Positions 31,786 through 39,860 of a stretch of 64,000 bases of DNA are shown here, piece by piece. The translations under genes and the position numbers were made by a program. This stretch comes from Mesobacillus subterraneus (lineage in GTDB: Bacteria; Bacillota; Bacilli; Bacillales; Cytobacillaceae), in the NCBI RefSeq assembly GCF_020524355.2, contig NZ_CP129019.1, positions 2,604,001 through 2,668,000 on the forward strand, written 5' to 3'. Every line of letters starts with the position of its first letter. Within the stretch, counting starts at the first letter, position 1. The notes beneath the pieces were generated by a model that made no database searches, was not told the DNA's origin, and saw nothing but the letters and a program-made list of their open reading frames with translations.

Positions 31786-34029
31786 GATGAAATACTTGTT
31801 TCTGTTGCCGCGTTCTCTCTTTAACCCCTGGGATTCTAAAATCCGGTAAAACGCTCGGTTTCTTAATTGATGTTCACCATTTTTGAAGCACCAGTTGGAG
31901 TAAACTTCGTAAAGTTCCTTTGCTTCAATCTGGACATCTTCACGTTTGAAGCAACATTCGAATAAAAAGGGCCCCAATATATCCATTTCCTCTTTGTAAT
32001 CGCCAGTTGCTTTCATTACGCTTGCTGGATCATTGAGTCCCGACTTCTGCCACTTCAAGCAACCCTCAATCGCCCAATTCAAGATCCCAGGCATTTCCAA
32101 GCTGAGTTTTTCCGGAAGCTTCTTATCTCGCTTTTCTTTCGGGAGCTGCAGGTTGAATGGTATTAAGCGAATTCTTCGCCAGATACCTTCATCCACACCT
32201 TTTATTACTGGCTTATGGTTTGTTGTGAAGAATACTTTGAACTCTGGAATAAACTCGAAGTATTCTTGTCGAAGAAATCGGACCAGCACCGGCTCTCCAC
32301 CTGTTATCTGCTTTACAAAAGCTTCGGATAGTTGCTCTCCATCCTCACTTTCGATTGCCGATACAAACCGGGCACCTACTAATCTTGCAATATCGTTATT
32401 TGCTCCGGTTTCCTTTTTCTTGATAAACGTATCTGATTTGGCTTGCTTTCCGTATTCGCCCATCAGGTCCTTAATCGTATTGATGAAGGTTGATTTGCCG
32501 TTGGATCCACCGCCAATCAGGAAGACCATGATTTGTTCTGTAATCTCTCCAGTAAGGGAATAGCCGATTAACCGTTGCATGTATTCAACCAGCTCTTGAT
32601 CACCCTGGAATATTTGGTCTAAAAAGCTTAACCATTCAGGACATTTAGCATCTTCGTCAAAGGCAATATTGGTTATTTTGGTTAAGCTCAGTTCCCGATC
32701 ATGAGGCTGCAGCTGGCCAGTAGTTAAATCAACAATTCCATTCTCGAGATTGAACAAATATTTATAACGGTCAAAGTCTTCACGTTCTCCTGGAACCAAT
32801 GGCATAAGGTCCTTGATGCTATTCATTCGAATATTCCTTCGCTCGCACATCCGGGCCCATTTGTTTTCCATTTCATCCTCTGATTTATATAAGCTTCTGA
32901 GCACCTTGGCAGTTATTCGTTCAATTTCTTTCTTGGTGTCCAGCTTCCATCGTTTGCCGTCCCATATCAGCCAGCCCATATCACTTACATATTTGATTAC
33001 ATGACCATATTCGTGCGCGATCCGTTCTGCATTCCCAAGTTCAGTTAATCTGAATTTCTTTTTCGGCTTGTCCTCCACAACTTCTTCTGTATCCCCTGCG
33101 TGAAAGTCGAAGGAAAATTCTTTGTATTGTTCTTTGTTATCCAGAATCGTTGTATGAGTTGATGAAATGGCTCTTGCTATCGTCCTTTCACCGTATGTCT
33201 CATTGGTGTCTCTGAAATGGATAACGTCCCATTTATCACGCATTAGGCCTGATTCCCGGAACATCGTATCCATTCTGGTTGATGATTTACCTGTCCAGAA
33301 CGCAAGGTGATTACATAAAGCCAGGTCACTTGCTGAATGGTCATCATTAATCAGGTTCCCATTGCATAAAGACCGGATTTCGTCACCATTCTTACTGCGG
33401 AACATTTTCTCCCAGAGAGAATCGTTGGTGATTTTTAGTTCGTCCTTTTCAAATTCAGCTAAATTCACCCGACCTTGGATATCACTGTCATCGAAGTACT
33501 GCTCGAATACTTCAGCTAGTTCATCCGTCCGTTCATATACTTCATTGGAATTTTCTCTATTGCCTGTGAAGGTAAAGTATCGACCGTATGAGTAAATTTC
33601 TAAGCCGTGTTGCGTGTTTTTCCGTCCTGTCCCTAATACAGACTGTGGAAGATTCCCTTTAATGATGATATGGACACCTTTACCTGATGGAGAAAATTCA
33701 GTGTAACTATCCAAAGTGTCGATGATTTCTGTTGCGAAAGCGTTTGGTTTGCCATCCGTAACACACTTATCAATATCAATCCCGATGTAGTTATCCTGTC
33801 TGCTGAAAACGAACCCTATGCCGTCATATTCACCTTCCAGATAGAACTTGACTGCCGTTGCAAATGTTGACCAGGTGCGACGATCATTGGAGCGAGCTTC
33901 ATTACCATCCGCTTGATATGGTATTTTTGTTGGCTTGTTATTTCGTTTTTCCGATTTCCACAAAATCCATTGAGGAAGGGCTTTTAATTCGGCTGGGATT
34001 TCGTTGAAATTGTATGGATTTTCTTTCAT
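31675..34029 (-). CDS. primase-helicase (primase-polymerase plus D5/P4 helicase)
   Basis: The 784-residue protein has an N-terminal primase-polymerase-like domain (PQWILWKSEKR; YIGIDIDKC with D85-I-D87; HIIIKGNLP) and a phage/plasmid P4-type SF3 helicase with Walker A GGGSNGKST near residue 504. A C-terminal winged helix follows. It would prime and unwind phage DNA. The start follows GGAGGGCGAA. The 3' end lies in the iteron region. Confidence 0.88.
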   Translation of the reverse strand: MKENPYNFNEIPAELKALPQWILWKSEKRNNKPTKIPYQADGNEARSNDRRTWSTFATAVKFYLEGEYDGIGFVFSRQDNYIGIDIDKCVTDGKPNAFATEIIDTLDSYTEFSPSGKGVHIIIKGNLPQSVLGTGRKNTQHGLEIYSYGRYFTFTGNRENSNEVYERTDELAEVFEQYFDDSDIQGRVNLAEFEKDELKITNDSLWEKMFRSKNGDEIRSLCNGNLINDDHSASDLALCNHLAFWTGKSSTRMDTMFRESGLMRDKWDVIHFRDTNETYGERTIARAISSTHTTILDNKEQYKEFSFDFHAGDTEEVVEDKPKKKFRLTELGNAERIAHEYGHVIKYVSDMGWLIWDGKRWKLDTKKEIERITAKVLRSLYKSEDEMENKWARMCERRNIRMNSIKDLMPLVPGEREDFDRYKYLFNLENGIVDLTTGQLQPHDRELSLTKITNIAFDEDAKCPEWLSFLDQIFQGDQELVEYMQRLIGYSLTGEITEQIMVFLIGGGSNGKSTFINTIKDLMGEYGKQAKSDTFIKKKETGANNDIARLVGARFVSAIESEDGEQLSEAFVKQITGGEPVLVRFLRQEYFEFIPEFKVFFTTNHKPVIKGVDEGIWRRIRLIPFNLQLPKEKRDKKLPEKLSLEMPGILNWAIEGCLKWQKSGLNDPASVMKATGDYKEEMDILGPFLFECCFKREDVQIEAKELYEVYSNWCFKNGEHQLRNRAFYRILESQGLKRERGNRNKYFIKGVTLIERKDTFFQQKLLNNDENSESVTKSNTFKFS

Positions 34030-34074
34030 TTCGCCCTCCAGTAATGCTGTATTTCTCTATTTTGGGTATAAAAA

Positions 34075-34102
34075 AGAGAAGCCGGCCAAAACCAACTTCT
34101 CT
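34075..34102 (-). terminator. terminator-like hairpin before the primase-helicase gene
   Basis: AGAGAAG pairs with CTTCTCT over an inner GG/CC-containing loop, followed on the minus strand by TTTTTTAT. It separates the DUF669-like gene from the helicase gene and may set their ratio. Confidence 0.6.
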
Positions 34103-34114
34103 ATTTAGTTTTAT

Positions 34115-34591
34115 TTAGAACGGGCAATCTTCATCGCTGATCGCTACACTTCCAGCCTGCATTGCTGGAGTCACGTCAGATGCATCGTAGTATTTTGCCT
34201 TAGCAGCTGTACGTTTTTCCTTAACGCCATCAACAACTTTTTCATATTCTTCATGCTTAACCGTGATTTTCAGGTTTTTGTTGATAAGCTGCTTCGCCAT
34301 ATCATCAGCAGAACTGAATGGATGACCATTTGGGAACCCGCAAGCTTTCAACAAAGAGTTGACGATTTTTACAGCAACCTCGTGTTCAAAAGTAAATGTG
34401 TTATAAAGAACTTTTGCACCTTGGTGAGCTTGTGGAACATCACTGCGAATTTCAAAATCAACAGACATTTTCGGTTTGCCGGCTTGAGTTTGACCAGCCT
34501 CAGCATTCACGATCACAGCTTCATACTTACCTTCCGCGACTAACTCAAATCCAGAACTTGCTTTTTCTTCATCGAATTTAAAGAATGACAT
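34115..34591 (-). CDS. DUF669 family protein, probable single-strand DNA-binding protein
   Basis: The 158-residue protein starts MSFFKFDEEKASSGFELVAE. OB-like beta region (KPKMSVDFEIRSDVPQAHQG) and an SSB-like acidic tail ending DEDCPF. In many Firmicutes phages a DUF669 protein lies between the Sak4-like ATPase and the replicase. It follows the ATPase gene by two bases. Confidence 0.85.
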   Translation of the reverse strand: MSFFKFDEEKASSGFELVAEGKYEAVIVNAEAGQTQAGKPKMSVDFEIRSDVPQAHQGAKVLYNTFTFEHEVAVKIVNSLLKACGFPNGHPFSSADDMAKQLINKNLKITVKHEEYEKVVDGVKEKRTAAKAKYYDASDVTPAMQAGSVAISDEDCPF

Positions 34592-34593
34592 TA

Positions 34594-35283
34594 TTAATTT
34601 CCCCCTGCTTCATTTTTTGTGGATGGCATTATTAATTCCTCTTGCACGCAACCTTTGCGGTCATCAAGGTGATTCTTAGCAAAGATGCTCTGATTGCCTT
34701 CAAGAATAAATCCTCTGGTACCGTCTGCTTTGCGAATCAATCGAGCAACCACATGAACAATGCCCATAACGTGGTTGACAATCTTATCTCGGATATCCGG
34801 GATAAATTGGTTATATTGCTGGCCGTCATCATGGACAATACTTCGAGTAGTTTCCCAAGCAGTGTAGATGACATTTGCATCCAATCCATTAAAAGTTTCA
34901 ACAACTTTTAGCAAGTGATTATCGAACAACGCATAGTCCTTTAATTCAGGCATTCCGCTTTTAGTTTTTTCACCTTTGTTCATTAGCCACAGCTTCTGAT
35001 AATGAGTAAGGTTGTCCACGAAAATATTGTCGTATTTCGTGATGTTCCCTTTTGCAAATGCATAGAATTTTAGAATGCTATCATGTGGATCATCTACGTT
35101 AATTTTTGCGACATCGACATTTTCATATCCGGATAACACCTGGCTGGTTCCATCGATATCAAGTACCAATGTTCTTCCCGGCAGCAGACCTGCTAATGTT
35201 GTCTTACCATCCCCAGGCTTTGAATAGATGATGATTTTGGCCTTCTTACTTTTCGTGATTTGAGCTCCGTTTGTTAGTTCCAT
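34594..35283 (-). CDS. Sak4-like RecA-fold ATPase (single-strand annealing)
   Basis: The 229-residue protein has Walker A at 21-29 (SKPGDGKTTLAG) and a Walker B-like IFVDNLTH near residue 87. Sak4 proteins pair single-stranded DNA with help from a phage SSB, so the next gene is a natural partner. It begins MELTNGAQITKSKKAKIIIY and overlaps no gene; start ATG 35281-35283. Confidence 0.87.
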   Translation of the reverse strand: MELTNGAQITKSKKAKIIIYSKPGDGKTTLAGLLPGRTLVLDIDGTSQVLSGYENVDVAKINVDDPHDSILKFYAFAKGNITKYDNIFVDNLTHYQKLWLMNKGEKTKSGMPELKDYALFDNHLLKVVETFNGLDANVIYTAWETTRSIVHDDGQQYNQFIPDIRDKIVNHVMGIVHVVARLIRKADGTRGFILEGNQSIFAKNHLDDRKGCVQEELIMPSTKNEAGGN

Positions 35284-35505
35284 TCATTTCACCTCCCTTA
35301 TAATCAAGCCCTGCCTGAACATATGAGCATCCCTTTGACGAATCGGCTTTGCTACCCAACGCCACTTCCGGGCATTGTTCCCAATCCTTTTATACAAGGC
35401 GTTCCATGCTTTTGTTTTACTTGGTTCCTGTATTCCAAATACAAATTGGCGAGATACATCACTCCAGATACCGAACATTCCAGTGTGTGATTCATGGAAT
35501 TTCAA
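35284..35505 (-). CDS. basic hypothetical protein
   Basis: The 73-residue protein, MKFHESHTGMFGIWSDVSRQ onward, is rich in Arg/Lys/Trp (NNARKWRWVAKPIRQRDAHM). It abuts the Sak4-like start. Likely nucleic-acid-binding. No family is recognised. Confidence 0.6.
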   Translation of the reverse strand: MKFHESHTGMFGIWSDVSRQFVFGIQEPSKTKAWNALYKRIGNNARKWRWVAKPIRQRDAHMFRQGLIIREVK

Positions 35506-35508
35506 TGG

Positions 35509-35700
35509 TTAATCACCACTTTCCGCTTTCAATTTTTCGATATGCTTATCAATGGCTTCCACAATTGAAATATGCTTTTCATTGGCTTCCTTTAGCAATA
35601 CAATCGATTCTTCTTTCCGTCGAATGTCATCAAGATTATCTTGCAGCTGTCTTTTGTGGTATTTCTGCGCCCTAATCAGCTCGTCCAATATGATTTCCAA
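35509..35700 (-). CDS. small coiled-coil protein
   Basis: The 63-residue protein, MEIILDELIRAQKYHKRQLQ onward, is a single long coiled-coil. It overlaps the upstream gene by 29 bases and ends just before the next gene. Common early-region type; function unknown. Confidence 0.6.
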   Translation of the reverse strand: MEIILDELIRAQKYHKRQLQDNLDDIRRKEESIVLLKEANEKHISIVEAIDKHIEKLKAESGD

Positions 35701-35911
35701 ACAGTTTCCCCTCCCAACGAATCTCGATATCTTTCATATTGTGGACGGCTATGAAGTTACGAATCTCTTCTTCCACAATCTCGAATGGAGTTCCATTATC
35801 GAAATGTTTTTGGAACCTGAGATAAACTTCATCCTCGCTTGGTATCACTCCAAGTTCATCAAAACAGTAAGAGATATATCGATAAATGAGATATTGGATA
35901 TTTGATTTCAT
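35672..35911 (-). CDS. hypothetical protein
   Basis: The 79-residue protein, MKSNIQYLIYRYISYCFDEL onward, is mixed alpha/beta and ends with GKLFGNHIGRAD. It starts at 35911, directly at the end of the upstream gene. No family is recognised. Confidence 0.6.
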   Translation of the reverse strand: MKSNIQYLIYRYISYCFDELGVIPSEDEVYLRFQKHFDNGTPFEIVEEEIRNFIAVHNMKDIEIRWEGKLFGNHIGRAD

Positions 35912-36103
35912 TTACTTAACCGCTATTTCAAACACTTCATCTTGTGGATGGTAGGTAGCATAAGAAAACTCATGAAATTCTCCATCGATGAAAACTTTGT
36001 ATTTCTTAATCAACTCAACGAATTTTTGGATATCTTTCAGTGACATTTTTGCGTTTTGAGGGTAACATTCCCCTTCTGTTGTCCATATTTCGACTTTAAT
36101 CAT
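35912..36103 (-). CDS. hypothetical protein
   Basis: The 63-residue protein, MIKVEIWTTEGECYPQNAKM onward, is beta-rich with a single helix (LKDIQKFVELIKKY). It overlaps the upstream gene by four bases. No family is recognised. Confidence 0.6.
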   Translation of the reverse strand: MIKVEIWTTEGECYPQNAKMSLKDIQKFVELIKKYKVFIDGEFHEFSYATYHPQDEVFEIAVK

Positions 36104-36285
36104 TTTGGTTCCCCTTCTTTTTTGCTCAGCTCTTGATCCAGGCGTTCAAGCTCATCTGCAATTTCATCAAAAAGGGTACTTCCGCCGATTGTTTTATGAT
36201 GTTTTTCTAACCAGTTGTAAATCGTCTGGAGTCTTTCATCCACAGGACTGAATACCGTCCTATCCTTGCTTTCGAAATAAGGCAT
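36100..36285 (-). CDS. hypothetical protein
   Basis: The 61-residue protein, MPYFESKDRTVFSPVDERLQ onward, is helical and acidic. It follows a GGAGGTTAAAAA site and is coupled to the next gene by ATGA overlap. No family is recognised. Confidence 0.6.
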   Translation of the reverse strand: MPYFESKDRTVFSPVDERLQTIYNWLEKHHKTIGGSTLFDEIADELERLDQELSKKEGEPK

Positions 36286-36378
36286 TTTTTAACCTCCAGT
36301 TGATATTTTGTAATTTCTTGCATAAACTGAAGTTGTACAAGTATTCTTCAGGTTCCCATCAGTTGCAGCTGGTGGGAT

Positions 36379-36723
36379 TTATTTTTGCCATGAAACCATG
36401 AACATTTTTTCCAACCATAGGCCTCGAACTTTCACTTCATAGCCCTCATTTTGATAATGGCTTTCTAACCTTTGAATAACCTTATCCATAATATCCTTTG
36501 ATGAATTAATTATTAGATTTGCATTATAATTACCATTTGCAGCACTAATTTTTATCTTTTCATCAAGTTTTGTAACAGCTTCATTGAATAATTTATCAAC
36601 CAATTTTGGTGCATTATCATTTGATAGTTTCCTAGCTTCAGCTGCGTTCGTTCTACTCACCTCCTTTAAAGTCGATTTCTTCGAACTACGCTGTAAAATC
36701 AATTTCTGTATTACCTTCTTCAT
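36379..36723 (-). CDS. hypothetical phage protein with doubtful start
   Basis: The open frame is 114 residues, but its first 20 codons overlap the previous gene. A perfect AAAGGAGGTGAGT site lies inside the frame, 36655-36667, and is followed by AGA ACG AAC rather than an ATG. The likely mature protein is about 92 residues: RTNAAEARKLSNDNAPKLVD onward. The start may be an ACG or a lost ATG, or the overlap start at 36723 is used. Helical N-terminus and a C-terminal EGYEVKVRGLWLEKMFMVSW. Confidence 0.5.
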   Translation of the reverse strand: MKKVIQKLILQRSSKKSTLKEVSRTNAAEARKLSNDNAPKLVDKLFNEAVTKLDEKIKISAANGNYNANLIINSSKDIMDKVIQRLESHYQNEGYEVKVRGLWLEKMFMVSWQK

Positions 36724-36895
36724 ACGCTTTTTCCAATAACGTTTTTACTGATTTTCTTGTTGTTCTCGCCATTCTTATATGTCCAAAATGACAGATGAAG
36801 TAAGGCACATCATTGATAATGATACTTTTATCTTTATATTTTGTGACAATTCCTTTTACTTCTTCTTCCAAATCACGACCACAAATACATTTCAT
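36686..36895 (-). CDS. 69-residue metal-binding protein, copy A of a duplicated gene
   Basis: MKCICGRDLEEEVKGIVTKY continues to YFICHFGHIR and ends EGNTEIDFTA. The CxCG and CHFGH positions match the copy at 24773-24982 exactly; 11 of 69 residues differ. It is the gene before the doubtful-start ORF. Function unknown. Confidence 0.75.
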   Translation of the reverse strand: MKCICGRDLEEEVKGIVTKYKDKSIIINDVPYFICHFGHIRMARTTRKSVKTLLEKAYEEGNTEIDFTA

Positions 36896-36928
36896 CCCTC
36901 ATCATCCTTTCTTAGTGAACTACATTGG

Positions 36929-37039
36929 TCAATTTGAAACGAATAACCCGAGGATCACGACCAGTGCCATAATTCCATAAGCGATTGCTGCCCAACCCCA
37001 CTCATAATTTTCATTGGTTTCTTTATGGGCCAATCTCAT
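36929..37039 (-). CDS. 36-residue single-span membrane microprotein
   Basis: MRLAHKETNENYEWGWAAIA is followed by a hydrophobic stretch (YGIMALVVILGLFVSN) that forms one membrane span. It begins after AGGGGTGAATACTGA. Possible early regulator or immunity-like peptide. No family is recognised. Confidence 0.6.
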   Translation of the reverse strand: MRLAHKETNENYEWGWAAIAYGIMALVVILGLFVSN

Positions 37040-37123
37040 TCAGTATTCACCCCTTTTAAAGTTAGAACCAATTTCGTTCATCAATTTTCGCCACCTGGCT
37101 AAAAGAGAAAGGCTTATTCAGCC

Positions 37124-37288
37124 TTAGTAACCTGCAGCCTTTATTTGCTGATGCATCAATCTCTTATAAAGCATTAAGCGATAGTTACGGTAAGTATATT
37201 TAGCTGGTAAAACTTTTGCTGGATGATGTGATACACGTTCAGCAACCTTACGAGTGTAGTAAGCAATGCGCTGGTCGATGATTTTCAT
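37124..37288 (-). CDS. 54-residue basic protein
   Basis: MKIIDQRIAYYTRKVAERVS continues to KYTYRNYRLMLYKRLMHQ and ends IKAAGY. The ATG at 37286-37288 lies seven bases after AAGGAGG, and the previous gene's stop overlaps the AUG region, so the two are coupled. Basic; possibly DNA-binding. No family is recognised. Confidence 0.65.
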   Translation of the reverse strand: MKIIDQRIAYYTRKVAERVSHHPAKVLPAKYTYRNYRLMLYKRLMHQQIKAAGY

Positions 37289-37290
37289 TT

Positions 37291-37476
37291 TCATGCCTCC
37301 TTTTTATGCTTATTAATCCAAGTGACCAAATCATCTTTGATAACTCGTTTGGTTCTTCCGATGCGTACCAACGGAAAATCATTTTGCTCCATCAACTCAT
37401 AAGCGTGACGCAAGCTAACACCCAAGATTTCCGATACATGCTTAGCGTTTAGCAATGCTGGATATTCTTGAACCAT
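37291..37476 (-). CDS. excisionase-like helix-turn-helix protein
   Basis: The 61-residue protein, MVQEYPALLNAKHVSEILGV onward, has the HTH_17/MerR-type excisionase pattern (LNAKHVSEILGVSLRHAYEL; FPLVRIGRTKRVIKDDLVTW). It is the first gene on the minus strand past the operator region, the expected slot of a Cro- or excisionase-type gene. The start follows GGGAGGATAAAGA. Confidence 0.8.
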   Translation of the reverse strand: MVQEYPALLNAKHVSEILGVSLRHAYELMEQNDFPLVRIGRTKRVIKDDLVTWINKHKKEA

Positions 37477-37498
37477 TCTTTATCCTCCCTTCGTATAA

Positions 37499-37713
37499 GT
37501 TGTCTTTTAGACAACATTTGCTTAAAATTTTTTTGTTGACTTTGTTTTGTTGTCTTTAGGTCAACTTATGACTTTATATTAATGCATGTTGTGCAATAGG
37601 TCAACATTTTTTTATATTTTTTTATTTGTATGCATAGTTTGTTGTCTAATCGTCAACAATATACCTGTATCTTGTGTGCTATTGTTACTATGACAAGTTG
37701 TCCTAAAGGACAA
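37499..37713. promoter_or_regulatory. five-operator lysogeny control region
   Basis: Five GTTGTC-type inverted repeats occur: 37499-37515 (GTTGTCttttaGACAAC), 37549-37565, 37588-37605, 37641-37657 and 37697-37713 (GTTGTCCtaaaGGACAA). The region lies between the divergent repressor (plus) and excisionase-like (minus) genes. The early promoter overlaps the third site and the repressor ribosome site touches the fifth. Confidence 0.75.
37576..37604 (-). promoter_or_regulatory. early minus-strand promoter
   Basis: On the minus strand TTGACC (37604-37599) and TAATAT (37581-37576) are separated by 17 bases. It drives the early genes and is overlapped by the operator at 37588-37605. Confidence 0.7.
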
Positions 37714-37730
37714 TAGGAGGTGTGGTATGA

Positions 37731-38099
37731 ATGAGTTATTTAGGATCTAGAATAAAGGAACTCAGGCAAAGAAAAGGTCTATCCTTGCGAGAACTAGGTG
37801 AGGAAATAAACATGAATTACAGCCATTTGTCCAGGCTTGAAAACGGGCAAAAGGTACCGAGTTTAGAGACCATTGAATTATTGGCAAATTATTTCGAAGT
37901 AAAGGCTAGTTATTTTTTGGATGAGGTAGATACAGAAGAATTAACCAGCAACGAAGAAGAATTTCTAAGGGATTTAGACCTGTCGCTCGATGACATAAAA
38001 GAGAAATACAATTTAAAGTTCGAGGGCAAACCATTATCTGATGATGAATTAAATGACATAGTAACGTACCTAAAAGTTAAACGAGGCTTAAAAAAATAA
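37731..38099 (+). CDS. CI-like repressor
   Basis: The 122-residue protein has a Cro/CI HTH (LRELGEEINMNYSHLSRLEN then GQKVPSLETIELLANYFEV) and a C-terminal acidic region (TSNEEEFLRDLDLSLDDIKE). The start follows AGGAGG. It is likely the lysogeny repressor acting on the five operators. It has no visible peptidase domain, so induction is not through RecA-type autocleavage. Confidence 0.85.
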   Translation: MSYLGSRIKELRQRKGLSLRELGEEINMNYSHLSRLENGQKVPSLETIELLANYFEVKASYFLDEVDTEELTSNEEEFLRDLDLSLDDIKEKYNLKFEGKPLSDDELNDIVTYLKVKRGLKK

Positions 38100-38128
38100 C
38101 TACCTTTTTGAGGTAGTCGAATTTTTTT
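38099..38128 (+). terminator. terminator after the repressor
   Basis: ACTACCT pairs with AGGTAGT around TTTTG, followed by a T-rich tract ending near 38128. Confidence 0.75.
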
Positions 38129-38235
38129 GTTCTTCTTTTTTTAGGATTTTAGCCAGTAACTGTTCTAACTTAATTTCTTTTTTAATCAACACGATCCAAC
38201 TCCTTAGATATTTTAATGCGGGGGAATGGTGTCTT

Positions 38236-38469
38236 TTGACGGTCAAAGTCGGAAGGTGCCTGCTTCGAGATATCCTAAAGGTAAAAGGCATGAACATACA
38301 ACAGTTGGCGAACCGGCTTGGAGTCTCCAGACAACAGATAAGCAAATATGTGAACGACAAGAAAAAGATGTCGTTTGAAACTGCTTTGAATGTCGCTGCT
38401 GTCCTCGATGTCAGTGTCATGGAACTATACGAAATCATTGAAGTGGGTACCAAAAATGGTAGGCGTTAG
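38236..38469 (+). CDS. second Cro/CI-type HTH protein
   Basis: The 77-residue protein (TTG start) reads MTVKVGRCLLRDILKVKGMN and has a clear HTH (IQQLANRLGVSRQQISKYVN; KKMSFETALNVAAVLDV). Its pattern is that of phage YozG-like regulators. It lies between repressor and integrase and may control integrase or the early switch. A start at 38290 is possible but loses the first helix. Confidence 0.75.
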   Translation: MTVKVGRCLLRDILKVKGMNIQQLANRLGVSRQQISKYVNDKKKMSFETALNVAAVLDVSVMELYEIIEVGTKNGRR

Positions 38470-38621
38470 GCCTATCATCGACTTATCCGCACCCTTTAGG
38501 TCTCGGTCTTTATGTCGAAATAATACCACGTCAGAAATGCTAATTAAGTCGAATTTTGTCTAAATAAATAAAAAATGTTATTTAGATTTAAAATTGTAAC
38601 AATTTGTTCTGCTTTAAATAA

Positions 38622-38651
38622 GAACATCCGTTCGTGTTTTTATGGTATGAT
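38622..38651 (+). promoter_or_regulatory. candidate SOS (LexA/DinR) box and promoter of int
   Basis: GAACATCCGTTC (38622-38633) fits the Bacillus GAAC-N4-GTTC core with one off-consensus base. The -10-like TATGAT at 38646-38651 lies 12 bases downstream, so the box overlaps the -35 area. It lies 53 bases upstream of the integrase start. Confidence 0.5.
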
Positions 38652-38703
38652 TGTATCACTTCAACTAAGATTTGACAAACATTATTTGGGAGGTACGGAA
38701 TAT

Positions 38704-39837
38704 ATGAAAGGCAGTATAAGAAAAAGAGGAAATTCTTATCAGTATCGCTTCCACATTAGGGATCCAATTACAAATGAACGAACAGAGGTATCAAAGGGTG
38801 GCTTTCGTACCAAAAAGGAAGCTCAAGCAGCCCTTACACTTGCCTTAGCAGAAGTCGAAAAAGGAGAGTTTATAAAGTTTGATAAAATGACCTTCCAGGA
38901 GCTATCAGAACTGTGGATGGCCAACAAGAAGGGAGAAGTCCGGGAAAGCACAATATATTCTTATAAACGTGCATTAGGAGCCAGAATCATACCTGTGTTC
39001 GGCAATAAGGATATTAAGGACATCAAAGCCATGCACATACACAATTTTTACATGCAGCTGAAAGATGCAGGATTATCCAAGAAGTATATAGCTTATGTGG
39101 GCACGATCATCGGCTCAATTTTTAAAAAAGCTGTTGAATTGGAATTGCTTCGCGATAATCCGGTAACGAACGTGAAAAAGCCAAAGATGCAGAAACAAAA
39201 ACAAAAAAGTTGGTCTGTTGAACAAGCTTTAACATTTTTAACTGCGGCCAGAGTCCGAGCTGATTATTACTTGGCATATCACTTAGCATTTTACACTGGA
39301 ATGAGAATCGGGGAAGTATTGGGGCTGCACTGGTCAGATATAGACTTTGAGAAAAAGAAAATCTATGTCCGTCACAGCTTAACTTTGAAGGAAGGTCAGT
39401 ATGTCATTGGACCACCGAAAACAGAGTCCTCCGAACGTGTTATTCCAATTACAGACCCTTTAATTGAGGAATTTAACAATCACAGGAAATTCAGCAAGAA
39501 TACGTCAGATGATTTAGTTTTCAGGACCAAGAAGGGAAAATTAGTTATTCCTTACACACTTCGATATATCATGAAAAAGATATGCCTTGACCTGGATCTA
39601 CCGTTAATTCGATTCCATGACATAAGAAGGACCCACACCACAATCCTAATGGATAGAGGTATGAGTCCTAAGTTAGTATCGGAACGCTTGGGGCACTCCG
39701 ATGCGTCTATTGCTCTTAATATTTATACCGATGTATATGATGAACGTCAAGAGGAAGCAAGTAATTTAATGGACGAAATACTCTCCCGTGGTCAAAGTGT
39801 GGTCAAAGGCGAAAAGTCGGATGATGAAACCTTGTGA
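38704..39837 (+). CDS. tyrosine integrase
   Basis: The 377-residue protein starts MKGSIRKRGNSYQYRFHIRD, with an arm-binding AP2-like N-terminal domain of the Tn916 type. It then has a SAM-like core-binding domain and a catalytic domain with R201, H305-x-x-R308, H331 and Tyr341 (LNIYTDVY). It recombines attP with attB. ATG 38704-38706 follows GGGAGGTACGGAATAT. The 38575 upstream frame start is rejected. Its 3' end carries GTGGTCAAA arm sites within the coding sequence. Confidence 0.95.
   Translation: MKGSIRKRGNSYQYRFHIRDPITNERTEVSKGGFRTKKEAQAALTLALAEVEKGEFIKFDKMTFQELSELWMANKKGEVRESTIYSYKRALGARIIPVFGNKDIKDIKAMHIHNFYMQLKDAGLSKKYIAYVGTIIGSIFKKAVELELLRDNPVTNVKKPKMQKQKQKSWSVEQALTFLTAARVRADYYLAYHLAFYTGMRIGEVLGLHWSDIDFEKKKIYVRHSLTLKEGQYVIGPPKTESSERVIPITDPLIEEFNNHRKFSKNTSDDLVFRTKKGKLVIPYTLRYIMKKICLDLDLPLIRFHDIRRTHTTILMDRGMSPKLVSERLGHSDASIALNIYTDVYDERQEEASNLMDEILSRGQSVVKGEKSDDETL
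39788..39807 (+). repeat. candidate integrase arm-binding repeats, right arm
   Basis: GTGGTCAAA at 39788-39796 is repeated as GTGTGGTCAAA at 39797-39807, within the last codons of int. The same word occurs three times near the left end. Confidence 0.6.
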
Positions 39838-39860
39838 TATATATGGTTTTTCCGGATTTA

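Noticed and set aside
38575..38703. Upstream part of the integrase reading frame
   Set aside because: No ribosome site at the upstream start, and the region contains the SOS-like promoter; the ATG at 38704 follows GGGAGG.
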